From an uncultured Alphaproteobacteria bacterium (lineage in GTDB: Bacteria; Pseudomonadota; Alphaproteobacteria; RF32; CAG-239), in contig CALXPU010000010.1 in the NCBI GenBank assembly GCA_944390455.1, forward strand, positions 1 to 56,734: a stretch of DNA of 56,734 nucleotides, read 5' to 3'. Shown here in pieces: positions 15,949 to 24,479 of the stretch. Under the pieces are notes generated by a model that ran no database searches, was not told the origin of the DNA, and saw only the letters and a program-made list of their open reading frames with translations. Position numbers and translations under genes: made by a program. Numbering within the stretch: the stretch's first letter is position 1; every line of letters starts with the position of its first letter.

Positions 15949-16879
15949 TGATTTGTTCCTTTCTTTTTATGGCGTATCTAAGTTTAGCGGAGCGTGCGCG
16001 CGGGTTTACAGAGCATTCTTCTTCTGTAGGTAGAACTACTTTAGAAGCGAAACTAAATGGTTTAGATGATGTGTTCTCGTCAGCATTAGCTGTATTTTTG
16101 TAGCGAGATACATGAACTTTTTTATCAGAGTTTTCAGCGAAGAAAGATTTTACGATTCTATCTTCAAGAGAGTGGAAATCAACAACTACAACCCGACCTT
16201 CAGGAAGAGTGATATTAAGAGCTCCCAGCAAGCCGTCTTCTAATTGTTGTAATTCATCATTAACAGCAATACGAATAGCCTGAAAAGTTCTGGTAGCAGG
16301 ATCAATCTGTTCTCTTTTTTTCGGTAAAACAGAATAAATAATCTGAGCTAATTCAGTTGTTGTTTCAATAGGCTTCTGATTGCGATACAAAACAATCGCA
16401 TGAGCAATTTGACGAGATTTTCTTTCCTCACCATATTTGTAAATTAAATCAGCCAAATCTTGCTCATTCATAGAGTTGACTATGTCCTTGGCAGATAATC
16501 CAGCCTGAGACATTCTCATATCAAGAGGAGCTTCTTTGGAAAAAGAGAAACCTCTTTCTGGATTATCCAATTGCATAGATGAAACGCCAATATCAAAAAC
16601 AACCCCATTAACCGGAGAAGAGATGAGTGTATCAATCTGGCTAAATGTGCCGCTAATAAACGTAAAACGGTCGCCATAAATGGATTTTAATTCTTCAGCT
16701 CTTTTCAACACGAAAGGATCTCTGTCAATGGAAATAACATGGCAATTTGCGCTTTTTAATATTGCTTCGGTGTAGCCGCCATTTCCAAATGTTGCGTCAA
16801 CATATGTTTCTCCGTCACGAGGAGCTAAGGACTGTAAAACTTCATTGAGCATAACCGGAATGTGCTTTGAGGATACCAT
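15941..16879 (-). CDS. rsmH: 16S rRNA m4C1402 methyltransferase RsmH
   Basis: Methylates N4 of C1402 in 16S rRNA with S-adenosylmethionine. It starts HIPVMLNEVL and has the SAM motif VDATFGNGGYT, FDIGVSSMQLD, the GFSF segment with D-MRM, and FHSLEDRIVK, all RsmH signatures. 312 residues is normal. The start overlaps the mraZ stop by one base (TAATG) and has an AGAGGAG ribosome site. Confidence 0.97.
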   Translation of the reverse strand: MVSSKHIPVMLNEVLQSLAPRDGETYVDATFGNGGYTEAILKSANCHVISIDRDPFVLKRAEELKSIYGDRFTFISGTFSQIDTLISSPVNGVVFDIGVSSMQLDNPERGFSFSKEAPLDMRMSQAGLSAKDIVNSMNEQDLADLIYKYGEERKSRQIAHAIVLYRNQKPIETTTELAQIIYSVLPKKREQIDPATRTFQAIRIAVNDELQQLEDGLLGALNITLPEGRVVVVDFHSLEDRIVKSFFAENSDKKVHVSRYKNTANADENTSSKPFSFASKVVLPTEEECSVNPRARSAKLRYAIKRKEQINE

Positions 16880-17340
16880 TATTTATTCTCCTCTTTAAGT
16901 GATGGACGGTTAAGCTTAATTTTTTCTCTTAATCTGGCTTCTTCAGCTTCCCAATTAGCTTCACTCCAGATTTGGAACTTGCGTCCTTTTCCAACAAAAA
17001 CAGCAGTGTCGGTAATTTCGGCGTGTTTCAAAAGTTTTTCTGTGAGCATAATGCGACCGGTGCTGTCAAAAGAAAAACGTTTTGCGTCACCGAAAATAAG
17101 ATTGGTTAAATCGTCTTGTGTTTCAGAAAAGAAATCAGTGCTGTTTTCAATGTCGGTTGCAAGTTTTTCTAATAAATCTTCGGTACATCCCTCAATACAA
17201 GGAGCTGTTAAACTTCTATAACAAACGATTTCTGTTGAGAGTTCTTTAACGATTGCGCGATAATCTGCCGGCAAGGAAACGCGCCCTTTCGCGTCTACTT
17301 TATTGGCAACTGTATCTAAGAATAAAAAACTTTTGCGCAT
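16879..17340 (-). CDS. mraZ: Transcriptional regulator MraZ
   Basis: A ring-forming DNA-binding protein that represses its own dcw operon. The first AbrB-like half has NKVDAKGRVSLPADYR; the second half has FDSTGRIMLTEKLLKHA. I choose the ATG at 17340 because the promoter would start transcription near 17365; an ATG at 17364 would then be almost leaderless and its AGG lies too close. Four TGG motifs in 10-bp phase cover the promoter (17371-17404), as expected for MraZ self-regulation. Confidence 0.95.
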   Translation of the reverse strand: MRKSFLFLDTVANKVDAKGRVSLPADYRAIVKELSTEIVCYRSLTAPCIEGCTEDLLEKLATDIENSTDFFSETQDDLTNLIFGDAKRFSFDSTGRIMLTEKLLKHAEITDTAVFVGKGRKFQIWSEANWEAEEARLREKIKLNRPSLKEENK

Positions 17341-17370
17341 GGTTAAAATCTTTCGTGTACACATTACCTA

Positions 17371-17404
17371 TGGTATAACATGGTATTTTATGGGAATCAA
17401 TGGA
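17371..17404 (+). promoter_or_regulatory. MraZ box array (four TGG repeats, 10-bp period)
   Basis: TGGT, TGGT, TGGG and TGGA begin at 17371, 17381, 17391 and 17401, exactly 10 bp apart. The MraZ operator in E. coli is three TGGGN repeats separated by 5 nt, also a 10-bp period. The array overlaps the proposed mraZ promoter. Confidence 0.65.
17372..17400 (-). promoter_or_regulatory. mraZ/dcw promoter with a GANTC site
   Basis: On the minus strand TTGATT (17395-17400), a 17-bp spacer and TATACC (17372-17377). A GAATC/GATTC site (17394-17398), the target of CcrM-type methylation in alphaproteobacteria, lies on the -35 edge. Confidence 0.55.
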
Positions 17405-17479
17405 AATTTTTAGATTTTTATCAAAAAATTAACTTTTTTGTGGTTTTCAGCCGGAAATGAATCTTTTCAAGCATTTAAA

Positions 17480-17500
17480 TGTGGATAACCTTGTTGATAA
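17480..17500 (+). promoter_or_regulatory. DnaA-box pair upstream of the mraZ promoter
   Basis: TGTGGATAA (17480-17488) is the exact complement of the consensus DnaA box TTATCCACA. TGTTGATAA (17492-17500) has one mismatch, lies in the same orientation and starts 12 bp later. They are 80 bp upstream of the mraZ -35. Confidence 0.45.
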
Positions 17501-17550
17501 ATTTTAAAACGAGAGATTTGTATCGGCAGAATCAGGAAAAAGCGCACAAA

Positions 17551-17581
17551 AAAAACACCGACTCGAATGAATCGGTGTTTT
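17551..17581 (-). terminator. fabG terminator
   Basis: AACACCGA (17555-17562) pairs with TCGGTGTT (17572-17579). On the minus strand a run of T follows the stem. Confidence 0.75.
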
Positions 17582-17601
17582 CAATCCTTTTAGGAAAGGA
17601 A

Positions 17602-18339
17602 TTAAATCATAGCCATACCGCCATTAACATGCAATGTTTGACCAGTGATGTATTGAGCTTCGTCAGAAGCTAAGAAAGCAACTGCATTAGCAATATCTTG
17701 AGCTTCACCTAGTTTTCCTTCTGGGATTTTGTTCAATAATTGAGCTTTAACGTCATCAGGCAAAACGTCTGTCATCGGAGTTCTGATAAAGCCAGGAGCA
17801 ATAGAGTTAACAGTAATACCACGAGAGCCAACTTCTTGAGCTAAACATTTGTTCATAGCAATCATACCAGCTTTAGAAGCGGAATAGTTAGCTTGTCCGG
17901 CATTACCCATAACGCCAACAACAGAAGCGATACCGATGATACGACCGTATCTTCTCTTCATCATGCCGCGAATAGCAGCCTTAGCTAATTTGAAGCCGGC
18001 AGAAAGGTTAACATCTAAAACTAATTGCCAATCTTCGTCGCTCATGCGCATAAAGAGGTTATCACGTGTAAGACCTGCGTTGTTAACCAAAATGTCAATA
18101 CGGCCCATTTTTTCTTCAACGTTTTTAACCAAATTGTGAACATCGTCAGAGTTTGTTAAATTTGCAACAAAGCATTCAACACGAGAGCCTAATTCAGCCT
18201 TCAATTTTTCCATTGGTTCAGCGCGCATATCTGTCAAAGCAAGAGTAGCGCCTTGAGCGTGTAATGTGCGAGCAATTTTGTCGCCAAGACCACCAGCAGC
18301 GCCAGTGATTAAAGCAATTTTACCATCTAAATTAAACAT
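17602..18339 (-). CDS. fabG: 3-oxoacyl-ACP reductase FabG
   Basis: Reduces beta-ketoacyl-ACP with NADPH in each round of fatty-acid elongation. It is a 245-residue short-chain dehydrogenase: TGAAGGLG (about 13-20) binds NADPH, NNAG follows, and the catalytic Tyr and Lys are in YSASKAG. The start is 24 bp after the fabD stop, with AAGGAT upstream. A terminator follows, so acpP, often next in this cluster, is elsewhere. Confidence 0.96.
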   Translation of the reverse strand: MFNLDGKIALITGAAGGLGDKIARTLHAQGATLALTDMRAEPMEKLKAELGSRVECFVANLTNSDDVHNLVKNVEEKMGRIDILVNNAGLTRDNLFMRMSDEDWQLVLDVNLSAGFKLAKAAIRGMMKRRYGRIIGIASVVGVMGNAGQANYSASKAGMIAMNKCLAQEVGSRGITVNSIAPGFIRTPMTDVLPDDVKAQLLNKIPEGKLGEAQDIANAVAFLASDEAQYITGQTLHVNGGMAMI

Positions 18340-18363
18340 AGCAAATATCCTTTCTGCAGAGAG

Positions 18364-19308
18364 TTATAAATTTTTTGCAAGTTCTTCAATTTCTTGAACA
18401 GAACAAACAGAAATAGAGTTAATGTTTTTCAAACTGCGCTTAGCAAGGCCGGAAAGAACTTTTCCTGCTCCAATCTCAACAAGGTCAGTAACGCCGTCAG
18501 CATCAAAGAAAGACATAGTCTCTCTCCATCTAACAGTACCGGTAACTTGCTCAATCAAGTTTTTGATAATTTCTTTTTTCTCAGTTTCAGGCGCAGCCAA
18601 AACATTGGCAACAATTGGAATTTGAGCATTCTCAGCCTGTACTTCCATAAATGCTCTGGCCATAGTCTCGGCAGCAGGTTGCATGAGAGGGCTATGGAAT
18701 GGTGCGGATACAGGCAATTTTAAACAACGTTTTGCACCAAATTCAGAAGCAATTTCAACAGCTTTTTCAATGGCTTGAATGTGACCGGATAAAACAACCT
18801 GACCATCTGAGTTATCGTTTGCAGCAACACAGAAATGATTTTCATCATTACATGCTTCAACCAATGCACCGACATCTTTGTAAGAAAGTCCTAAAACAGC
18901 AGCCATACCACCAACGCCAACAGGAACAGCTTGTTGCATAGCATCACCGCGAATACGTAATAACTTTGCTGTATCAGAAAGTGAGAAAACACCGGCAGCG
19001 CAAGCCGCAGAGTACTCACCTAAAGAGTGTCCAGCAACATAAGCAGCTTTATCTTTAAGATTTATACCAAATTCTTTTTCTAAAACTCTAACAACCGCCA
19101 TGGAAACAGCCATTAAAGCCGGTTGTGTATTAGTTGTTAAAGTCAGTTCAGAATCTGGACCTTCAACCATAACTTTGTATAAATCTTGCCCGAGAGCCTG
19201 ATTAACTTCTTCAAAAACATCTTTGGCAGAAGAAAAATTTTCCGCCAATTCTTTTCCCATGCCGACAAATTGAGAACCTTGTCCGGGAAAAACAAAAGCG
19301 TATTTCAT
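18364..19308 (-). CDS. fabD: Malonyl-CoA:ACP transacylase FabD
   Basis: Moves malonyl from CoA to acyl carrier protein, supplying chain-extension units. FPGQGSQFVGMG (about 6-17) and the nucleophile elbow GHSLGEYSA (Ser near 94) are diagnostic; the catalytic His is in APFHSPLM. 314 residues is normal. It is first in the fabD-fabG operon and divergent from ftsK across about 200 bp. Confidence 0.97.
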   Translation of the reverse strand: MKYAFVFPGQGSQFVGMGKELAENFSSAKDVFEEVNQALGQDLYKVMVEGPDSELTLTTNTQPALMAVSMAVVRVLEKEFGINLKDKAAYVAGHSLGEYSAACAAGVFSLSDTAKLLRIRGDAMQQAVPVGVGGMAAVLGLSYKDVGALVEACNDENHFCVAANDNSDGQVVLSGHIQAIEKAVEIASEFGAKRCLKLPVSAPFHSPLMQPAAETMARAFMEVQAENAQIPIVANVLAAPETEKKEIIKNLIEQVTGTVRWRETMSFFDADGVTDLVEIGAGKVLSGLAKRSLKNINSISVCSVQEIEELAKNL

Positions 19309-19507
19309 ATAAGCTTATCTCCAAATTTATTTTTCTGCCAATAAGCTAAAGGACTACTCCTGAAAGTCAAGTTTAAATCCATAACGTGTGCATAGCTTGC
19401 TCTGTAAGATAAGAATATCTGAGGAAAGAGGGCAAATATTAAGATTTTATTTAAAAATAGACAGTAAGCTAAAATAAAGAAGATGTTATCTGAAGAATGA
19501 GGAAAAA

Positions 19508-21874
19508 ATGGCCAAAAGAACAAAAAGCAAAGAAAATAAAACAGATGCGAAAAGTATATGCAAAAAAATCATCGGGATATTATCAGGAATACTGTTGATA
19601 GCATTCTGCATAAGTTTAGTGCTAAGTATGGTGGGATATAATCCGTCAGACGAATCATTTAATGTATCCAATTCTGAAAAAATAAGTAATTTTATGGGAA
19701 AATTTGGTTCATATAGTGCTGATTTCATCGTAAACAGCTATGGTATGGCAATATACATTTTTCTAATACCCGTATTAGTTTGGGGATATTTACTGATAAA
19801 ACACCAAAAAATTCTTGAAGTTAAAATTAGAATCTTTGCCGTATTGCTGGGTATTATTTCGTTGTCAGGCGTATTTTACCAAACGATTTCAGCTCCACTT
19901 GAAAAGATAAATCTTTTAGGAAAGTTTAGCCATTTATTGCCGGAAGCATTAATAAGAATGTTTTCATCTTGGAAACTTAATGGGTATGAAGAAGTTTTGG
20001 CACTGAGTTTGCTATCCATTATCGCATTGATGTCATTTAATTTAGCTGCTGGCATAAATTTCAAGCATTGGGCAAATGGTATTAAAAGAGTATCTCATTT
20101 GATTTACACCTTGAGCAAGGGGATATATGCTTTTGTAAATAGATTAATACATCCGCAAGCGCTTTTTGAAAAAAGCGTAACCGAAACGGTTGAAGTTGTA
20201 AATAATGTAAAAGAAAAAGTAAGAAAAGAACCCACTTTAACAGCAACTCCGGAACCTGAATCCAAAGAAGTTAAAGAAGAAAGAAAGGTAGAGAAAAAAG
20301 CAGAAAAAGAAAAAGTCAAATCTGCAGAAGTTATATCTTTTACAAACAAAAAGGCTGAAAAGAACAGTGGTTACCAATATCCTGATATAAATTTGTTGAA
20401 GAAACCAAAAGAAAAATTAGGTTTGAGTATCAGTGAAAAAGAACTTAATGAAACGGCGCGAGCACTTGAAGGAGTATTAGAAGAGTTTGGTGTACACGGA
20501 GAAATTGTAAAAATTCGCCCCGGTCCAGTTGTAACTTTATTTGAATTGGAACCGGCTCCGGGTACAAAAACTTCACGAGTTATAAGCCTTGCGGATGATA
20601 TTGCTCGTTCGATGTCTGCAGTTTCAGTACGTATTGCGGTGGTCCCCGGTTCAAATACAATTGGTATTGAAATTCCAAATGCAAAACGAGAAATTGTATG
20701 GTTGCGAGATTTGTTGGAAGACACGAATTTCATTGATAGTAAAAATGCGCTAAATGTTGTTTTAGGAAAAGATATCGGTGGCAAAAACGTCTATGCCGAT
20801 TTAGCGAAAATGCCTCACTTGCTTGTAGCGGGAACTACCGGTTCAGGTAAGTCAGTAGGTGTAAACTCAATGATTTTATCGTTGCTGTATAGAATGACAC
20901 CGGAAGAATGCAAATTTATCTTAATCGATCCGAAAATGTTGGAATTCTCCATGTATAACGGAATTCCGCATCTATTAACACCGGTTATCACAGATCCGGC
21001 AAAAGCTGTAATAGGATTAAAGTGGGCCGTTCGTGAGATGGAAGAAAGATATAGAGCGATGGCATGTTTGTCTGTACGCAATATTAACGGATATAATTTA
21101 AAGTTAAAAGAATTGCGTGAAAAAGGAGAACAGCCGATGCGAACCATTCAAGTTGGCTTTGATCCGGAAACTGGCAAACCGAAATACGAACAACAAATGC
21201 TAGATACGAAACCTTTGCCATACATTGTTATTGTAGTAGATGAAATGGCTGATTTAATGCTTGTAGCAGGTAAAGAAGTGGAGGCTGCTATTCAACGTTT
21301 GGCGCAAATGGCACGTGCTGCAGGTATTCACTTAATTATGTCGACACAACGTCCGTCAGTAGATGTGATTACCGGTACAATTAAGTCAAACTTCCCAACG
21401 CGTATCAGCTTCCAAGTGACTTCTAAAATTGATAGCCGTACAATTTTAGGGGAACAAGGCGCAGAGCAACTTTTAGGTAAAGGTGATATGCTATATATGC
21501 CGGCAGGTCTTCGCCCACAACGTATCCATGCGGGATTTGTTGAGGATGCAGAGGTCGAGGCTGTGGTGGAATTTTTGAAATCACAAAGTAAGCCAGAGTA
21601 TGTGGAAGGAATTACCGAAGGCGAGTTAGATATGAAAGGCAAAGACGCCGGAGCTCTATTTGATAGAACCGCGATGGGCGCATCTGGTAACAGCAAAGAC
21701 GATTTATATGAACAAGCAGTCGCCATAGTTCGTAATGATAAAAAAGCCTCAACGAGTTATATTCAACGGCGTTTAGGAATAGGATACAATAAAGCGGCCT
21801 CAATCATTGAACGAATGGAGGCAGAAGGTGTTGTATCACCGGCGGACCACGTAGGGCGTCGAGAAGTAATTTAA
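19508..21874 (+). CDS. ftsK: DNA translocase FtsK
   Basis: A septal ATPase pump that clears and resolves chromosome termini during division. The N-terminus has about four membrane helices (to about residue 185), followed by a short charged linker rich in K and E. The motor has Walker A GTTGSGKSVG (about 441-450) and Walker B VIVVDEMADL. The C-terminal winged-helix gamma domain (KASTSYIQRRLGIGYNKAA) reads KOPS motifs. 788 residues is usual for alphaproteobacteria. It has a GAGGAAA ribosome site and ends at the terminator at 21888. Confidence 0.97.
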   Translation: MAKRTKSKENKTDAKSICKKIIGILSGILLIAFCISLVLSMVGYNPSDESFNVSNSEKISNFMGKFGSYSADFIVNSYGMAIYIFLIPVLVWGYLLIKHQKILEVKIRIFAVLLGIISLSGVFYQTISAPLEKINLLGKFSHLLPEALIRMFSSWKLNGYEEVLALSLLSIIALMSFNLAAGINFKHWANGIKRVSHLIYTLSKGIYAFVNRLIHPQALFEKSVTETVEVVNNVKEKVRKEPTLTATPEPESKEVKEERKVEKKAEKEKVKSAEVISFTNKKAEKNSGYQYPDINLLKKPKEKLGLSISEKELNETARALEGVLEEFGVHGEIVKIRPGPVVTLFELEPAPGTKTSRVISLADDIARSMSAVSVRIAVVPGSNTIGIEIPNAKREIVWLRDLLEDTNFIDSKNALNVVLGKDIGGKNVYADLAKMPHLLVAGTTGSGKSVGVNSMILSLLYRMTPEECKFILIDPKMLEFSMYNGIPHLLTPVITDPAKAVIGLKWAVREMEERYRAMACLSVRNINGYNLKLKELREKGEQPMRTIQVGFDPETGKPKYEQQMLDTKPLPYIVIVVDEMADLMLVAGKEVEAAIQRLAQMARAAGIHLIMSTQRPSVDVITGTIKSNFPTRISFQVTSKIDSRTILGEQGAEQLLGKGDMLYMPAGLRPQRIHAGFVEDAEVEAVVEFLKSQSKPEYVEGITEGELDMKGKDAGALFDRTAMGASGNSKDDLYEQAVAIVRNDKKASTSYIQRRLGIGYNKAASIIERMEAEGVVSPADHVGRREVI

Positions 21875-21887
21875 CGATAGACACAAC

Positions 21888-21919
21888 AAAAAAGCAGTCA
21901 ACAAATGACTGCTTTTTTA
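21888..21919. terminator. Bidirectional terminator after ftsK
   Basis: AAAAAAGCAGTCA (21888-21900) pairs with TGACTGCTTTTTT (21906-21918) around ACAAA. It also serves the convergent TPR gene. The stem is nearly identical to that at 10261-10290. Confidence 0.88.
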
Positions 21920-21935
21920 TAATAAGAGATAAAGT

Positions 21936-23276
21936 TTAAGCACGCCACGCTTTCATAACTTTATCAATACTGTTATTAACGATAGTAATTTCTTGTTGTA
22001 ACCTTTTATTTTCATAAATCTTTAGAGCGGATTGATAATAATCAATAGCTTCCGCAAAAGCATTTTTATTTCGTCCGTTCTTACCAATATTGTAGTAAAC
22101 ATTAGCGATATTTTCCTGAATTTTTGCCCACATAACCGGATATAGTTCTTTCCGGTAAACTTGCTGCTTATTTTTATAGCTCCGAATGGCAAGCATAGAA
22201 ATATCATCGCTTTTGGAGAATAATCCCAATAAGGATAAATAAAAGCCCAAATATCCTTCAATTTTAGACCACAATTCCGGAAATGTGATTTGAGTATAAG
22301 TTTTTTCCGCTTCTCTTAAGAAATAAACAGCATCGCGTAAAGCTTGAACATCATTGGTAAATTTCCAATATTGAAAATATAACTGGGACAATTTAAAAGA
22401 TATCTGAGAGAAATCATAAGGATAGTTATAGTGGTCCAGATATTTTTGTGCAGTACGATAGTTGGTAATAGCCTCTTTGAATAAAAGCCAATAGCCGCCC
22501 AAATCTTGTTTCAAGGCAATCTCATAGAGTTGAGCCAGATTTTTATAAATACAACCTATATGAACATTTTGCATAATCTGCTTTTGATTCGCCAAAGCAT
22601 TAAGGAAAAGTTCTTTAGCCATATTAAAGGTTTTCTGCGAGAGTTCTTTTTGCGAAAAGCTAAGGTATATTAACCCAACTGTATTCATTACATACGGAGA
22701 AAACATAAGATTCCGACTGTCCGTAGGACCTTCTGAAGACAAGTTGTTAATAACATTTTTCAATAATTTTTGTTTTAAGTGTCTGAGATCAATACGCTGC
22801 TCACTAATAGATGCGGCAATAATACCGGTAATTAAATTGGTTAATATTTCTGGGAAAAAATTAATATGCTCAAAATACTCCGCAGGAACAAATAGACTAT
22901 CCAAAACAGAACACGATGCATTATCCCAATCTGAATAAGCATTAGCCGTTTGAAAGTTCAAACGAATATTTTCATTTTCCTGATATCCCCAAACCACAAC
23001 ATCTGCATTAAGTTTTTGCAAAATGGTGTTTCCGGCATCAATTAAATCAAAAAAATTACGTCCTTGTAGATTTAAGAAGCTTTTATCAAAAGGCTCATCA
23101 AAAAGACGGACATTAAAATTAGGATTCTTTTGCAAAAGTCTGGTCATAGATTGTGCAAAACCATAATTTCCATATTCAACAAAATCCACCACAACAACCT
23201 TAAGCGTTTCAACTTTAGGAAGGAGACGCTTATTATCAGTATGTTTTCCAAATAGGACTTTGATTAAATTAACCAT
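21936..23276 (-). CDS. TPR protein with N-terminal alpha/beta domain
   Basis: A 446-residue cytoplasmic protein, not assigned to a known family. Residues about 25-120 alternate strands and helices (LKVVVVDFVEYGNYGFAQ..., ADVVVWGYQ), which recalls the N-terminal domain of TolB- or CsgG-like proteins. The rest is helical TPR-like repeats, ending with FAEAIDYYQSALKIYE. No signal peptide. I use the ATG at 23276 because AGGTGA lies 8 bp upstream; a GTG at 23285 is possible. It follows the membrane-protein gene by 14 bp, so the two likely act together. Confidence 0.7.
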   Translation of the reverse strand: MVNLIKVLFGKHTDNKRLLPKVETLKVVVVDFVEYGNYGFAQSMTRLLQKNPNFNVRLFDEPFDKSFLNLQGRNFFDLIDAGNTILQKLNADVVVWGYQENENIRLNFQTANAYSDWDNASCSVLDSLFVPAEYFEHINFFPEILTNLITGIIAASISEQRIDLRHLKQKLLKNVINNLSSEGPTDSRNLMFSPYVMNTVGLIYLSFSQKELSQKTFNMAKELFLNALANQKQIMQNVHIGCIYKNLAQLYEIALKQDLGGYWLLFKEAITNYRTAQKYLDHYNYPYDFSQISFKLSQLYFQYWKFTNDVQALRDAVYFLREAEKTYTQITFPELWSKIEGYLGFYLSLLGLFSKSDDISMLAIRSYKNKQQVYRKELYPVMWAKIQENIANVYYNIGKNGRNKNAFAEAIDYYQSALKIYENKRLQQEITIVNNSIDKVMKAWRA

Positions 23277-23290
23277 AGGCTTCACCTAAT

Positions 23291-24430
23291 CTATTTACTT
23301 ACAGTTTTCTTTTGACGAGGTTTGCGTTTCTTGGTAGTCTTTGTTTTAGCCTCGTCATTGGCACTAGTTTGTTCCGTTTGCTGATGATTTTTATTATTCC
23401 AAACTCGTTTTACAACATTTCTACCCCATTTAGACACAGATAACAACTCTTCTGGTTTAGTATCCCCAGATAAGATAGAAAGTAGCCATAAGTTAAAAGC
23501 AACAGCAAAAAACGGTAAAGCTAATCTTTCATAAGCGGCTATTTGAAATAAAGCCAAAAGTACATTAACAAATAAAATTTTAGCAATACTAAAAGCCAGA
23601 GCTTTTTCAGAAGCGCCTAACTCAAGCAAGCGGTAATACGATGTATTCATAAACCAATATTCAGTTTTTTGGCGTAAGATGAAACGATTATAGAAAACAC
23701 AACCTAATTCAGTAAATAAATAAGCTGAAGCAATAAACATTGATGCTTCAGAAAATTCCACAGAGGCATCAACCATAAAGCAAGCCATAATAAAACCAAA
23801 CGACGAAAAACCGCCTTCACTAATCATAACTTTTTCAGGTGGCCAGCTCAAAAATGTAAAAGCCAACATAATTCCAAGATAAGCTAGAGCAAAAGAACCT
23901 AAAATCTGTGGTAAAATACCGAAATAAGTCAGAAGAAAAGCGGTTAACATCACAACAACAAATTGAGCAGACGCAATTCCGCCGGAGCCGTTAAGATACC
24001 CCAAACCTTTTGATACCAAAAGTATCAATAAAGCAACAATGAATTTATCTTGTAAAGGAGTAAAATACTCTGGAAATAAAACAAAATCATCCGGTTGCAT
24101 AAAAGCGATGCAAAGAGCAAGAGCGTAAGTAATCAGATTCGTTAACCAAGGTACGTCAAGTAAATAACAAAAGTAAATTAGAGCAGAGAAGATGACCGGT
24201 AAAGTAAAGTTTAGTAAACTATAAGTTTTTATTGTATCAACACCAACAGGTTGAAGGTAATAAACACATACGGAAGTCAAAAGAAAAAGCCCAAATAAAT
24301 ACCAAAACGGATCTAATTTGAATTCATATTCTTCAGGAAAAATATCTGTTTGGATTCGTGTTAAGACAAAAGTCGATAAAACAAAGCAAACCAATAAAAA
24401 ACCAAAACCTAAAATAAAACTTTCGCTCAT
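23291..24430 (-). CDS. Multi-pass membrane protein resembling a degenerate WecA/MraY-type transferase
   Basis: A 379-residue protein with about ten membrane helices and a basic tail (KTTKKRKPRQKK). Three segments fall in the order of the polyprenyl-phosphate N-acetylhexosamine-1-phosphate transferases. PDDF (about 113-116) is where DDxxx lies. LNGSGGIASAQ (about 146-156) is where NxxDGxDGLA lies. SWPPEKVMISEGGF (about 195-208) is where PAxxFMGDxG lies. The first Asp pair is kept, but the later Asp residues are replaced by Asn/Gly and Glu. It may be an inactive relative or one with changed chemistry. It lies 49 bp after rsmB and 14 bp before the TPR gene. Confidence 0.65.
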   Translation of the reverse strand: MSESFILGFGFLLVCFVLSTFVLTRIQTDIFPEEYEFKLDPFWYLFGLFLLTSVCVYYLQPVGVDTIKTYSLLNFTLPVIFSALIYFCYLLDVPWLTNLITYALALCIAFMQPDDFVLFPEYFTPLQDKFIVALLILLVSKGLGYLNGSGGIASAQFVVVMLTAFLLTYFGILPQILGSFALAYLGIMLAFTFLSWPPEKVMISEGGFSSFGFIMACFMVDASVEFSEASMFIASAYLFTELGCVFYNRFILRQKTEYWFMNTSYYRLLELGASEKALAFSIAKILFVNVLLALFQIAAYERLALPFFAVAFNLWLLSILSGDTKPEELLSVSKWGRNVVKRVWNNKNHQQTEQTSANDEAKTKTTKKRKPRQKKTVSK

Positions 24431-24479
24431 AATGTCACCTTTAGCAAAATTAAGTTTTAATAATTATAACATCAGATTA

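Noticed and set aside
20371..20784. Minus-strand frame of 137 codons
   Set aside because: Antisense to the FtsK motor; no independent evidence.
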